Assembly: GCF_902459585.1 (NCBI RefSeq)
Contig: NZ_CABPSC010000001.1
Coordinates: forward strand, 600,053 to 664,052
Reading direction: 5' to 3'
Source of the DNA: Pandoraea nosoerga
Lineage (GTDB): Bacteria; Pseudomonadota; Gammaproteobacteria; Burkholderiales; Burkholderiaceae
DNA length: 64,000 nucleotides
Below the pieces are notes generated by a model that saw only the letters and a program-made list of their open reading frames with translations, was not told the DNA's origin and searched no databases. Made by a program: the position numbers and the translations under genes. Positions 9,226 through 18,141 of the stretch are shown here, piece after piece. Positions within the stretch are counted from its first letter, which is position 1. Every line of letters begins with the position of its first letter.

Positions 9226-9702
9226 TCACGCCTCGCGCACGAATGTGAAACGCGCCTCGCGTCGGGCGATACGCCAGCCCTGCGCGGTACGCACGAACAT
9301 GTCTTCGAATTCGCCCATCACCTGACGTCCCTGCGCCGGCCGCCCGAACGGCCCCGGCGTGTCCTGCGCCGAGCCGCTCCAGAGCAGCACGGCGCTGCTG
9401 CCGCGAGCGCTCGTCGCGGATGTCACGTCGATGAGGACGTTGCCTACGAGATGCCGCGTGAGCCGGTCGACCGGCCGGTCCGCATAGGCCGCGGCAATCG
9501 CGGCCGGCCCGACGAGCGTGTCGCCGTTCGGACGCACGAGCACGCCCGTCTCGGCGAAAAGCGCCGCGAGCCCCTGCGGGTCGCGCCGATCGTTACAGGC
9601 GACGAAGCGCATCACCAGGTCGTAACACGCCTGTTTCGCGAGCACGGCGTCGAGCGTGTGCTGATCGATGCCGGAGCCGGTCGGCCGAACGTCGTGCGTC
9701 AT
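9226..9702 (-). CDS. SnoaL-like / NTF2-fold protein
   Basis: A 158-residue single-domain protein of the SnoaL/NTF2-like fold, a family that includes ketosteroid isomerases, polyketide cyclases and dioxygenase small subunits. Recognisable parts are the N-terminal helix CYDLVMRFVACNDRRDPQGLAALFAETGVLV, the GPAAIAAAYADRP stretch and the C-terminal strands EDMFVRTAQGWRIARREARF. It is the last gene of the liv-gal operon and its ATG at 9702 overlaps the hydrolase stop codon as ATGA. The context suggests an isomerase, dehydratase or accessory role in oxalomesaconate metabolism, but no catalytic residue can be assigned with confidence. Confidence 0.75.
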   Translation of the reverse strand: MTHDVRPTGSGIDQHTLDAVLAKQACYDLVMRFVACNDRRDPQGLAALFAETGVLVRPNGDTLVGPAAIAAAYADRPVDRLTRHLVGNVLIDVTSATSARGSSAVLLWSGSAQDTPGPFGRPAQGRQVMGEFEDMFVRTAQGWRIARREARFTFVREA

Positions 9703-10454
9703 GCGCCCACCCCCTGTGTGGCTCCCGCGTTCGGCGCGGGCCTGGCCAACCATTCGCGCATCGCGTCGGCCACCGCCTGCGGACGTTCCATCGGACTCAT
9801 GTGAGCGCTGTGCTCGACGACACGCAGCACGGCGCCCGGGATCAGACCGGCCATGATTTCGTGCCGCGCGAGCGGACTCCACGTGTCTTGCCGCCCGCAC
9901 AGCACGAGCGTCGGGCAGCGCAGCTCGCCCAGCACCGCGGTGGCGTCCGGTCTTCCCAGCAGCGCGTGGATCTGTGCCGCGAACTGCTCGGGGCTGCTGC
10001 GCTCGATCATGTCGAGAATCGATTCGAAGAGCGGTGTCGCGATCTGGTCGGGATGCACCATGCCGGTGGCCCAGACCTGCCCCATCGCGCGCATGCCCTC
10101 GGCGCGCGCACGCGCGAGCAGCGCGGCGCGTCCCGCACGCTCCTTGTCGGCGGCCTCGCCTTCGGGCAGCGCCTGATAGCCGGTGTCGAGCAGCGCGAGA
10201 TGGGTGACGCGATGCGGCGCGCGGCGCGCGACTTCGAGCGCGACGCGTCCTCCCATCGAATGGCCCGCCACTGCGAACCGCGGCTCGGCGACAGTGGCCA
10301 GCACGTGCTGCGCCATCGCGCCGATGGTGTCGAGCGTGCCCCAGGACGGCACGCGGCAATCGAACTGCGGCAGCAAGGCCGCCGTGGCAGCCCAGGCCAC
10401 CCGGTCGCACAGCAAGCCGGGAAGCATGAGCAAGGGGGGACGATCGGCGCTCAT
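9699..10454 (-). CDS. Alpha/beta hydrolase in the oxalomesaconate operon
   Basis: A 251-residue alpha/beta-fold hydrolase. The nucleophile elbow is GHSMGG, the acid is probably the Asp of CGRQDTWSP and the catalytic His that of EHSAHMSPMERP; an oxyanion loop LMLPGLLCD is near the N-terminus. The ATG at 10454 overlaps the galD stop codon as ATGA, and the next gene is coupled in the same way, so the protein is made together with the pathway enzymes. The substrate is unknown; an ester or lactone of the pathway is likely. It could fill the 2-pyrone-4,6-dicarboxylate lactonase step, for which no LigI homologue is seen here, but that is a hypothesis. Confidence 0.8.
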   Translation of the reverse strand: MSADRPPLLMLPGLLCDRVAWAATAALLPQFDCRVPSWGTLDTIGAMAQHVLATVAEPRFAVAGHSMGGRVALEVARRAPHRVTHLALLDTGYQALPEGEAADKERAGRAALLARARAEGMRAMGQVWATGMVHPDQIATPLFESILDMIERSSPEQFAAQIHALLGRPDATAVLGELRCPTLVLCGRQDTWSPLARHEIMAGLIPGAVLRVVEHSAHMSPMERPQAVADAMREWLARPAPNAGATQGVGA

Positions 10455-11569
10455 GGCTTTCCTCCCTGCGCCCAGACGGCGCGCGGCACACACACCTGAC
10501 CGTCGAAGAGCCAGCGCGCGGTGCGCAACAGCCCTGCGCCGACGACTTCGGTCTCGCCCGCCGCGTTAGCGCCGAGCGCCAGACGCACCGTGAACTCGCC
10601 GCTCGGATGTTCGATGGCGAGTAGCGGCGCCTCGCCGGGCGGCACCACGGCCATGTCGTGGCAAACGGTCCCCGGCAAGGCCGCGGCGGTCGCCACGCTC
10701 ACCGCCGCCAGCACGCCGATGGCCGAATGGCAGCGGTGCGGAATGAAACAACGCGTCGCGAGCGCGCCGCCCGCCCGGGGCGGTGCGACGAGACACATCT
10801 TGGGCACGGTGCGCGAGCGAACGTCGCCGAGGTTCATGCGCTCGCCGAGCGCCAGGCGGATCGTCTCGATCCGCTCGCGCATCGCCTGAAAATCGGCGCT
10901 CGCATCGAGTGCCTGCCAAGGCTCGGCGCCGGTGCAGCCCACGTCCGCCGCCCGCAGGAGCACGAGCGGCATGCCGTTGTCGATGCACGTCACGGCGACG
11001 CCCTCGACCACGTCCTGACGCCGCCCCGTCGGGAACAGCGCGCCGCAGGTCGCGCCGGCGGTGTCGCGAAACATCAGCGGAATCGGCGCGGCCGTGCCCG
11101 GCACGCCGTCGATGGCCACCTCGCCGTCGTACCTCACCTCGCCGCCCGGCGTCTGCACGGCGGCGACCGCCACCTGCCCGGTGTTGACCATGTGAATGCC
11201 GACCTCGGTCACCTCGCCCGCGATCGCCACGAGGCCGCGCTCGATCGCGAACGGACCCACGCCCGCGAGCAGATTGCCGCAGTTCTGTCCGTAGTCCACG
11301 CGCGCCTCGTCGACCACGACCTGCGCGAACAGATAGTCGACGTCGGCATCGGGCCGCGTCGCGCGCGAGACGATCGCGACCTTGCTGGTGAGGGGATTGG
11401 CGCCGCCCATGCCGTCGATCTGGCGCGCGTCGGGCGAGCCCATCGCCGCGAGCAGCACGGCGTCGCGCGCGGCGGTGTCGGCGGGCAGATCCCCGGCGAG
11501 GAAATACAGCCCCTTCGAGGTGCCGCCGCGGATCACCGCGGCCGGAATGCGCGTCTGGGAGTGTTTCAT
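10451..11569 (-). CDS. galD: 4-oxalomesaconate tautomerase (PrpF family)
   Basis: A 372-residue PrpF/diaminopimelate-epimerase-fold isomerase, best matched to GalD, which converts the keto and enol forms of 4-oxalomesaconate in gallate and protocatechuate 4,5-cleavage pathways. Support: IPAAVIRGGTSKGLYF at the N-terminus, the RQIDGMGGANPLTSKVAIV stretch, YGQNCGNLLAGVGPFAIE with a conserved Cys, and CFIPHRCHSAIG. I use the ATG at 11569; an in-frame GTG at 11581 that overlaps the aldolase stop codon as GTGA is an alternative start four codons upstream. PrpF itself (2-methylaconitate isomerase) is the main other possibility, but the galB and aldolase neighbours favour GalD. Confidence 0.87.
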   Translation of the reverse strand: MKHSQTRIPAAVIRGGTSKGLYFLAGDLPADTAARDAVLLAAMGSPDARQIDGMGGANPLTSKVAIVSRATRPDADVDYLFAQVVVDEARVDYGQNCGNLLAGVGPFAIERGLVAIAGEVTEVGIHMVNTGQVAVAAVQTPGGEVRYDGEVAIDGVPGTAAPIPLMFRDTAGATCGALFPTGRRQDVVEGVAVTCIDNGMPLVLLRAADVGCTGAEPWQALDASADFQAMRERIETIRLALGERMNLGDVRSRTVPKMCLVAPPRAGGALATRCFIPHRCHSAIGVLAAVSVATAAALPGTVCHDMAVVPPGEAPLLAIEHPSGEFTVRLALGANAAGETEVVGAGLLRTARWLFDGQVCVPRAVWAQGGKP

Positions 11570-11577
11570 GTCGGCCG

Positions 11578-12282
11578 TCACTGCCCCTGCAGCTCGTCGA
11601 GCGAGTCGACGTAGCGCAGCCCCTTCGCGGCAAGGCGTTCGCGCATCTTGTAGTAGTCGAGTCCCAGCGTGCCGCTCGCGAGCACGCCGCGCTTGTATGC
11701 TTCGTCGGCGCCGCGCGCCGCGGCGGCCTTCGCCACCGTCTGCGCGGTGGCGTGCGGCACGACCACCACACCGTCGTCGTCGGCGACGATCACGTCGCCC
11801 GGATTGACGATCTGGTTCGCGCACACGACCGGCACGTTCACGGAGCCGAGCGTCTCCTTTACCGTGCCCTGCGACGAGATGGCCTTCGACCACACCGGGA
11901 ACTGCATTTCGGTGAGCGTGCCGATGTCGCGGCAGCCCGCGTCGATGATCAGCCCGGCCACGCCGCGCGCCTTCATCGACGTGGCGAGCAGATCGCCGAA
12001 ATAGCCATCGTCGCACGGCGAGGTCACGCCCACGACCACGACGTCGCCCGCCCGCGCCTGCTCCACGGCAACGTGCAGCATCCAGTTGTCGGACGGCGGC
12101 GCGAGCACCGTCACGGCACTGCCCGCCACGCACGCGCCCGCGTAGATCGGACGCAGGTACGTGGCCATCAGCCCGAGGCGACTTTGGGCCTCGTGGACGG
12201 TGGCGCTGCCCGCGCTGCGCAGCACGTCGAGCGTCGCGGCATCGACACGGGGAATCCGACGAACGACGACGCCGCGAATCAT
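11578..12282 (-). CDS. galC: 4-carboxy-4-hydroxy-2-oxoadipate aldolase (RraA-like)
   Basis: A 234-residue class II aldolase of the RraA-like HMG/CHA aldolase family (called GalC, LigK or PmdF). It splits 4-carboxy-4-hydroxy-2-oxoadipate into pyruvate and oxaloacetate, the last step of the pathway. The metal-binding Arg118-Asp119 pair is in [12 protein letters not shown], and the upstream [15 protein letters not shown] loop forms the active site. The ATG at 12282 overlaps the galB stop codon as ATGA. True RraA proteins are shorter (about 160 residues) and lack the C-terminal extension seen here ([16 protein letters not shown]), so the aldolase call is preferred. Confidence 0.88.
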   Translation of the reverse strand: MIRGVVVRRIPRVDAATLDVLRSAGSATVHEAQSRLGLMATYLRPIYAGACVAGSAVTVLAPPSDNWMLHVAVEQARAGDVVVVGVTSPCDDGYFGDLLATSMKARGVAGLIIDAGCRDIGTLTEMQFPVWSKAISSQGTVKETLGSVNVPVVCANQIVNPGDVIVADDDGVVVVPHATAQTVAKAAAARGADEAYKRGVLASGTLGLDYYKMRERLAAKGLRYVDSLDELQGQ

Positions 12283-13034
12283 GACAGTTGCTCCGTGACG
12301 GTCGGCGTGAGGCGCATCAGCCCCTCCGCATACCGGATGTCGCGCGCCGCCGTAATGCCGATGTTGCGCTTGGCCTGCACGCCGCGCTGCAGCGCCACGC
12401 GCGTGTAGTAGTCCCACAGGTGTTCCTGACCGGCCATGCATTCGATCGCGGCGCGCTTCTTGTCCCACACGGGCGTGATGTCGACGAACGTATTGGGAAC
12501 CCATTCGCACTGCTCGGTCTGATGCGGCTCGAACGCGAGCACGGCCGGCGCGCCGATGATCTTTTCCCCCGGCTTGTGGCCTTCGGCCTGCGCGATGACG
12601 CGGGCTTCCTGCGTGACGTGCATGGCGAGCGGATGGTCGAAGTTGTACGGATCCTTCTCCGAGTGGCTCAGCACGAACGACGGCTGGAGTTCGCGATAGA
12701 TGTCGACCAGCCGGAACAGCGTTTCGTCCGACACGCGCATCGGGTAGTCGCCGATGTCGAGAAATTCGATTTCCGCGCCGAGAATGTCGGCCGCGCGCTG
12801 CGCCTCCTCGCGACGTGCCGCCTTGACCTTCGCCTCGGTCATCTGCGCGCCCTTGCGCCAGAGCTTGGCCGACTCGCCGCGCTCGCCAAACGACAGGCAC
12901 ACGACCTTCATGCGATAGCCCTGCGCCACGTGCGTGGCGATGGTCCCGGCGGCGCGCCAGACGAAATCGGCCGAATGCGCGCTGACGACAAGGCCCGCGC
13001 GGCCGGTGGCTTGCGTGTTCTGTGTAGTGCTCAT
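12279..13034 (-). CDS. galB: 4-oxalomesaconate hydratase, PIG-L family
   Basis: A 251-residue zinc-dependent enzyme of the PIG-L/LmbE fold, matched to GalB, which adds water to 4-oxalomesaconate to give 4-carboxy-4-hydroxy-2-oxoadipate. The family's AHPDD motif appears as AHSADF (residues 19-24), as in GalB, and the second metal motif is in [21 protein letters not shown] proteins are usually deacetylases, but the operon context with galD and the aldolase gene makes hydratase likely. The start is ATG at 13034 (MSTTQNTQ); an ATG at 13049 and a TTG at 13061 are in frame just upstream. It follows livF after 30 bases and overlaps the aldolase gene. Confidence 0.87.
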   Translation of the reverse strand: MSTTQNTQATGRAGLVVSAHSADFVWRAAGTIATHVAQGYRMKVVCLSFGERGESAKLWRKGAQMTEAKVKAARREEAQRAADILGAEIEFLDIGDYPMRVSDETLFRLVDIYRELQPSFVLSHSEKDPYNFDHPLAMHVTQEARVIAQAEGHKPGEKIIGAPAVLAFEPHQTEQCEWVPNTFVDITPVWDKKRAAIECMAGQEHLWDYYTRVALQRGVQAKRNIGITAARDIRYAEGLMRLTPTVTEQLS

Positions 13035-13064
13035 GAGTTTGTCATCCATTCGTATTGCCAATGC

Positions 13065-13784
13065 TTACGCGTTCTCGAGTCCGACCAGGCTGCCGAGCAA
13101 TTCGGGCGACGCGGCCAGCTCGCGGCTCTGTCCCGCCCAGACTTCGCGGCCGCGGTCGAGCACCAGCGCACGATCGGTCAGCTCGAGTCCGAGTTCCGCG
13201 TGCTGCTCCACGAGCACCACGCCCATGCCGCCGTGCGCGCGCAGTTTCCAGAACGCATCGACCAGCTGATCGACGATCACGGGCGCGAGCCCTTCGAACG
13301 GCTCGTCGAACAGCACCACGTGCGGGTTGCCGATCAGCGCACGGCCGATGGCGAGCATCTGCTGTTCGCCGCCCGAGAGCTGATTGCCGAGGTTGCGGCG
13401 CCGCTCGTGCAGGCGCGGGAAAAGGTCATAGATGCGCTCGAGCGTCCAGGCGCCGTCGGACGCGCCCATTGCCGAGACCTGCAGGTTCTCTTCGACCGAG
13501 AGCGACTTGAAGATCTCGCGCTCCTGCGGCACCAGCGCGAGGCCTGCACGCGCCCGCCTGTAGGCCGGCCACGAGGAAACGTCGTCGCCGCGATAGCGCA
13601 CCACGCCGCCGTGGCGGGTGGTGAGGCCGAGCAGGCTGAGCAGCAACGTGCTCTTGCCCACGCCGTTGCGCCCGAGAATGGCCACGGCCTCTCCCGCGCG
13701 CACGCGCACGCTCAGATCCTCGAGCACGATGGTCTCGCCGTAGCCGGTGCACAGGCCGCTGGCGTCGAGCAGGATGTCAGTCAT
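13065..13784 (-). CDS. livF: Branched-chain-type ABC transporter ATPase (LivF)
   Basis: A 239-residue ABC ATPase of the LivF group. Walker A is GRNGVGKST, the Q-loop region VPQEREIF, the signature LSGGEQQML, and Walker B VVLFDEPFEGLAP. It pairs with LivG on the cytoplasmic side of the permease LivH-LivM. The gene overlaps livG by eight bases and lies 30 bases before galB, so importer and catabolic genes appear to be one transcription unit; the cargo is then most likely an aromatic or tricarboxylic acid rather than leucine. Confidence 0.9.
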   Translation of the reverse strand: MTDILLDASGLCTGYGETIVLEDLSVRVRAGEAVAILGRNGVGKSTLLLSLLGLTTRHGGVVRYRGDDVSSWPAYRRARAGLALVPQEREIFKSLSVEENLQVSAMGASDGAWTLERIYDLFPRLHERRRNLGNQLSGGEQQMLAIGRALIGNPHVVLFDEPFEGLAPVIVDQLVDAFWKLRAHGGMGVVLVEQHAELGLELTDRALVLDRGREVWAGQSRELAASPELLGSLVGLENA

Positions 13785-14529
13785 GATGGCGGCGCCCCAG
13801 ATAGATGTCGCGCACGCGCGGATCGCGGCGCACTTCGTCCTTCTCGCCTTCCATCAGCACGGCGCCTTCGACGAGCACCGTGATGCGGCGTGCAAAACGG
13901 AAGACCAGGTCCATGTCGTGCTCGATGACCATCACCGCCACGTCGTGCGGCAGGCGTTCGAGCAGCTCGAACAACTTGCGCCCCTGCCCTGACGGCACGC
14001 CGGCGACCGGCTCGTCGAGCAGCAGCACCTTCGGGTCCAGCGCGAGGCCGAGCGCGATTTCCACCTGCCGGCGCTGGCCGTAGGCCAGCTCGTTGATGCG
14101 CCGGCCCGCGAGTTCGAGCATGCCTAGTGCGCGCAGGCGCTCCGCCGCCTCCTCCACCACGGCCGGGCGCGCCGCCAGCGGCTTGCCGATGCGGCCGTCG
14201 AGCCCGCGGCGCGAGGCGAGCGCCATGGCCACGTTCTCGGCCACGGTAAGCGTGTCGAACAGCGTGTTGAGCTGAAACGTGCGCGCGAGGCCCAGCTTCA
14301 CGCGCTTGTGCGAGGGCATCGTCGTCACGTCGGTGCCGCCCACGCGCACCACGCCGGCGTTCGGCTTGAGCACGCCCGTGAGCAGGTTCATCAGCGTGCT
14401 CTTGCCGGCGCCGTTCGGCCCGATCAGCGCGTGGCGCGCGCCCACGGGCAGCGAAAGGCTGACGTTGCGCGTAACGTCGAGCTGGCCGAAACGCTTGGAC
14501 AGCCCCTGAATTTCGAGTGCGGCGCTCAC
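13777..14529 (-). CDS. livG: Branched-chain-type ABC transporter ATPase (LivG)
   Basis: A 250-residue ABC ATPase of the LivG group. Walker A is GPNGAGKST; the signature is LAYGQRRQVEIAL, the Gly-Gln variant usual in LivG; Walker B is VLLLDEPVAGV. The family's C-terminal tail ends ...RVRDIYLGRRH, a LivG hallmark. The ATG at 14529 overlaps the livM stop codon as ATGA. Confidence 0.9.
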   Translation of the reverse strand: MSAALEIQGLSKRFGQLDVTRNVSLSLPVGARHALIGPNGAGKSTLMNLLTGVLKPNAGVVRVGGTDVTTMPSHKRVKLGLARTFQLNTLFDTLTVAENVAMALASRRGLDGRIGKPLAARPAVVEEAAERLRALGMLELAGRRINELAYGQRRQVEIALGLALDPKVLLLDEPVAGVPSGQGRKLFELLERLPHDVAVMVIEHDMDLVFRFARRITVLVEGAVLMEGEKDEVRRDPRVRDIYLGRRHHD

Positions 14530-15626
14530 GGCGTGACCTCCTTGTCGGTGGGCGTCGAAGTGGCTGCGCCGCTCGCCGTCCCCGGCGCTTCGACCGGGCG
14601 CCGGCGCGTGCGGCGAAGACGCGCGGAGAAGCGATCGACGAGACCGATCAGGCCGTCCGGCGCAAAACGCACGACCACGATGAGCAGCACGCCGAGCGCG
14701 GCGAGCCAGTTGGTCGGATCGACGGCGGCGATGCGGTCGGACAGCACCATGAAGACGACGGCGCCGAGCACGGCGCCATAAAGCCGCCCGGTGCCGCCGA
14801 GCGCGAGCATCACGAGCACGTTGGCCGAGAGCGTGAACGAGAGCGTGTCGAGCGCCACGATGTTGTTCACCTGCGCCGAGAGCGCCCCCGCCACGCCGGC
14901 CACGGCCGCCGCGAGGGTGTAGAGCATCAGACGACGCAGGCCGACGCGCACGCCGAGCAGCGACATGCGCATGGCGTTCTCGCGAATGCCCTGCACGGCA
15001 AGTCCGAAGGGCGAGTTCACGAGAAACCGCGTGAACAGGTAGACGACGATCAGCACCACGAGCGCATAGACGTATGCCGTATGGCCATAGATATCGAACT
15101 CGAACATGCCGAGCACGGGCGCGATGCTGTAGCCCGTCAGACCGTCATCGCCCATCGTGATCGACTTGGCGACGTTGCCGGCCTCGTAGAGCAGCGTGGC
15201 ACACGCGAGCGTGAGCATGATCTGCGTGAGACCGCTCACGCGCAGCACCACGATGCCCGTGACCAGGCCGACGGCCGCCGCGAGCACCGCGCCGGCCGCG
15301 AGTCCGAGCAGCGGATCGGGCGACACGTGCAGCGCGAACAGGCCCGCCGCATAGGCGCCGCTGCCGAAGAACGCGGCGTGGCCCAGCGTCTCGATGCCGC
15401 AGTAGCCCTGCACGAGATCGAGCGAGAGCGCAAAGATGATCATGATCAGCACGCTCGTGGCGAGCGCGAGATACAGATCGGCGAAGAAGTAAGTGGCGAG
15501 CGCGGCAAGCAACAGCAGCGCGTCGAGCATGCCGAGGCGCTTGCGGCGCAGGGCCGCCCCGACTTGCTCGACCTGCTCGACCTGTGCCGCGCCCGCGGCC
15601 GGATGCGAAGGATTCGTTTGCGGCAT
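14526..15626 (-). CDS. livM: Branched-chain-type ABC transporter permease (LivM)
   Basis: A 366-residue multi-pass inner-membrane permease of the LivM family. It has about nine to ten hydrophobic segments, the family stretch GYCGIETLGHAAFFGSGAYAAGL and LALGGTGRLYGAVLGA near the end of the membrane part, and an Arg-rich, Pro/Thr-rich cytoplasmic C-terminal tail. The ATG at 15626 lies 13 bases after the livH stop codon. Confidence 0.88.
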   Translation of the reverse strand: MPQTNPSHPAAGAAQVEQVEQVGAALRRKRLGMLDALLLLAALATYFFADLYLALATSVLIMIIFALSLDLVQGYCGIETLGHAAFFGSGAYAAGLFALHVSPDPLLGLAAGAVLAAAVGLVTGIVVLRVSGLTQIMLTLACATLLYEAGNVAKSITMGDDGLTGYSIAPVLGMFEFDIYGHTAYVYALVVLIVVYLFTRFLVNSPFGLAVQGIRENAMRMSLLGVRVGLRRLMLYTLAAAVAGVAGALSAQVNNIVALDTLSFTLSANVLVMLALGGTGRLYGAVLGAVVFMVLSDRIAAVDPTNWLAALGVLLIVVVRFAPDGLIGLVDRFSARLRRTRRRPVEAPGTASGAATSTPTDKEVTP

Positions 15627-15639
15627 CGTCGTCCTCCGC

Positions 15640-16512
15640 TCAGGCGCGCCCGACCAGCCCTTGCGGGCGGACGAGCAGAATGGCCAGCACGGCCAGATAG
15701 ATCATGAACGCGCCAAGCGCCGGCACGTAGTAGCGGCCAAGCGTGTCGATGAGTCCGAGCAGCAGCCCCGCGTACAGCGAACCGCGCAGGCTGCCCAGGC
15801 CGCCGGCGGCGACCACGATCAGCACGAGCACCAGATATTTCAGACCGTAGTACGGCTCGAGCGGCAGGATCTGGCTCGAGAGCGCGCCGCCCAGCCCCGA
15901 CAGACCGCACCCGATGGCGAACGTGATGGAGAACACGAGCGGCACGTCGATGCCGACGCAGCGCGCCATGCGCGGGTTGTCGACGGCGGCGCGCAGCTTC
16001 GCGCCGAACGGCGTGCGCTCCAGCGCCCACCAGATGCCCAGCGCCACGACCGCACTGCACACCAGCGCGAACACGCGATAAACGGACACCGAGAAGCCGC
16101 CCACATCCCAGGTGCCGCGCAGGGCCTGGGGCACCGGAATGGTCTGCAGCTCGGTGCCGGCCAGATGCTTCGCGATCGCGCAGATGATGAACGCGAGGCC
16201 GATCGTCATGAGCAGTTGCCCCAGACCGTTGGCCGTGTAGACCCAGCGATACAGCGTGCGCTCGAGGATCGCCCCGAGCGCCATCGTGCCCGCCACGCCG
16301 ACGAGCAGCGCGGCGAAGAAGTCGAGCCCCGCGCGCTGCATGGCCCACAGGGTGAAATAGCCGCCGATCATGGCGAAGGCGGAATGCGCGAGGTTGACCA
16401 CGCGCATCACGCCGAGCGTGACCGTGAGGCCCACGGAGATAAGGAACAGCAACATCCCGTAGGCCACACCGTCGATCGACAGCGACAGGAAGGTGGCAAG
16501 CGATTGCGTCAT
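15640..16512 (-). CDS. livH: Branched-chain-type ABC transporter permease (LivH)
   Basis: A 290-residue inner-membrane permease of the LivH family with about eight transmembrane segments. Typical stretches are SIDGVAYGMLLFLISVGLTVTLGVMRVVNLAHS at the N-terminus and the loop AAVDNPRMARCVGIDV, where the transport-coupling helix lies, followed by GLGSLRGSLYAGLLLGL. It follows the binding-protein gene after 37 bases and partners LivM. Confidence 0.9.
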   Translation of the reverse strand: MTQSLATFLSLSIDGVAYGMLLFLISVGLTVTLGVMRVVNLAHSAFAMIGGYFTLWAMQRAGLDFFAALLVGVAGTMALGAILERTLYRWVYTANGLGQLLMTIGLAFIICAIAKHLAGTELQTIPVPQALRGTWDVGGFSVSVYRVFALVCSAVVALGIWWALERTPFGAKLRAAVDNPRMARCVGIDVPLVFSITFAIGCGLSGLGGALSSQILPLEPYYGLKYLVLVLIVVAAGGLGSLRGSLYAGLLLGLIDTLGRYYVPALGAFMIYLAVLAILLVRPQGLVGRA

Positions 16513-16549
16513 GAGGAATTACCGAACGGGCTGAGCGACGTCGTGCGCC

Positions 16550-17758
16550 TTACTTGGCGGCCACCTGCGGGTGGCTCTGATGCCACGGCTCGACCACGGA
16601 CTTGTAGGTCTCGATCGGCTTGTTGCCGAGCTTGCCGTCAATGGTCTCCACGCGGCGGATGTACACGTTCTGCACGATCTCGCGGGTCTTCGGATCGATC
16701 GACACCGGACCGCGCGGGCTCGTCCAGCTGTAGCCCTTCACGGCGGCTATCGCCTTGTCCGCGTCCTTCTTTCCCTTGGTCGCCCGGACCATCTGGGCGA
16801 TGAGCGTCATGGAGTCGTAGGCGGCCACCGACGCGATCGACGGCAGCGCGCCTGCACCGTACTTGGCCTTGTAGGCCTTCACGAACGCGTTGTTCTCCGG
16901 CGTGTTGAGGAACGGCGAGTAGTGCAGCGCGGTGATGGTGCCCAGCGCGCTGTCGCCGATGGCGGGCAGGTCCGACTCCATCGTCTCGGTCGTGGCGAAG
17001 AGCTGGATGCCGGCGCGGTCGAGCTCACGTTCCTTGAACGCCTTGACGAAGCCAGCCGACATCGGGCCGACCGGCATGAACATGAAGACGGCCTGCGGCT
17101 TGGCGTCGCGCACGCGCTGCAGGTAGCTCGAGAAGTCCGTGGTGCCCAGCGGCACCTTCACTTCGGTACTGATCGTGCCGCCGGCCTTCCTGAACGTATC
17201 CGAGTAGGCGTCGATGGCGTCGTAGCCAGTGGCGAAGTCGGCGACCACGATGGCCGCATTCTTGATGCCCTTGCTCGCGGCGTACTGCACCAGCGGCACG
17301 CTCACCGTCCATTGCGTGAAGCCGGTGCGCACGAAGTACGGCGACTTGAGCGTGACGCTCGAAGTGCCCGAGTTGCCGATCACGAGCGGCGTCTTCGTCT
17401 GGTTCGCCACGTCGGCCATCGCGAGCACGTTCGGCGTGTACGAGCCACCGAACAGGTACTGCACCTGGTCGCGCACCACGAGTTCCTGGGCAAGCTGGCG
17501 CGTGCGCTGCGGATTCACGCCGCCCTCGTCGCGTTCGAGCAGCACGAGCGTGTCGTCGCCGACCTTGCCCTTGTTCTGCTCCATCCACAGGTTCAGGCCG
17601 CGGCGATACTCGGTGCCCCACCACGAGGCCGAGCCGGAGAACAGTCCGAGCACGCCGACCTTGATCTCTTCGGCGCGGGCCGACGAAATGGTGGGAATGG
17701 CGGTGAATTGGCAAACGCTCGCGAGTGCCACAGCGAGCCACAGGTGGCGCTTCATCAT
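16550..17758 (-). CDS. livK: ABC transporter substrate-binding protein (LivK-like)
   Basis: A 402-residue periplasmic binding protein of the Leu/Ile/Val type I fold (HAAT family). A signal peptide ends near residue 29 (SARA before EEIKVGVLGLFSGS). The two-lobed fold shows in the RRGLNLWMEQNKG and YLFGGSYTPNVLAMADVANQTKTPLVIGNSG stretches. The ATG at 17758 has a clear GGAG Shine-Dalgarno sequence. It is the first gene of the liv-gal operon. By comparison with HAAT proteins beside lignin-monomer genes, the ligand may be an aromatic acid; the sequence does not show which. Confidence 0.87.
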   Translation of the reverse strand: MMKRHLWLAVALASVCQFTAIPTISSARAEEIKVGVLGLFSGSASWWGTEYRRGLNLWMEQNKGKVGDDTLVLLERDEGGVNPQRTRQLAQELVVRDQVQYLFGGSYTPNVLAMADVANQTKTPLVIGNSGTSSVTLKSPYFVRTGFTQWTVSVPLVQYAASKGIKNAAIVVADFATGYDAIDAYSDTFRKAGGTISTEVKVPLGTTDFSSYLQRVRDAKPQAVFMFMPVGPMSAGFVKAFKERELDRAGIQLFATTETMESDLPAIGDSALGTITALHYSPFLNTPENNAFVKAYKAKYGAGALPSIASVAAYDSMTLIAQMVRATKGKKDADKAIAAVKGYSWTSPRGPVSIDPKTREIVQNVYIRRVETIDGKLGNKPIETYKSVVEPWHQSHPQVAAK

Positions 17759-18141
17759 GGTGTCGTCTCCTCGTCGGCGTCTCGCGCCGCTCCGTTTTTC
17801 CGATGAGCGCGCCGGGAGTTGGCGCGCCTTCTCGATAATGTCCGGAACAGCTTAGGCAGCCGAAATGGCGACGTCGAATGAAAGTCCCGCGTCGAGCGTT
17901 GCGTTTTTCGTATATCCCCGAGATTTCCCCTACGAAACGTGGCACGTCTTGCGAGCGACGTCGCGCACTGCGGGACGCCTCTCGCCTGCGCGGTGAAACG
18001 CCCGCCGGGCAAGGCCGCACAGGCTGTCGAGAGAGCGCGTCGCGCGCCGGGAAAGTGGTGCGCGAAGCCACGCGCAGCGTCATGCAACTCATGGCGAATC
18101 CGGCGAATTTCGCCGCACTCGCCGAGCGCATGACGCGGGAT
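17759..18141. other. Intergenic region upstream of the liv-gal operon
   Basis: About 383 bases between the lysR stop codon and the livK start, with no supported gene. It should hold the main promoter of the importer-catabolism operon. It contains the inverted repeat at 17906-17937 (separate entry) and a 7-bp-arm palindrome, CGGCGAA-T-TTCGCCG, at 18101-18115 near the lysR end, which might form a weak terminator hairpin. Confidence 0.5.
17906..17937. promoter_or_regulatory. Candidate operator upstream of livK
   Basis: TTTCGTA at 17906-17912 and TACGAAA at 17931-17937 form a perfect 7-bp inverted repeat with an 18-base spacer, about 150-180 bases upstream of the livK start. Position and dyad form suit a LysR-type or other dimeric regulator; the LysR-type gene lies directly upstream. 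No binding evidence exists. Confidence 0.35.

Noticed and set aside
10451-11569. 2-methylcitrate pathway PrpF as the identity of the tautomerase gene
   Set aside because: No prpB, prpC or acnD is near, while galB and the CHA aldolase gene are directly coupled to it.
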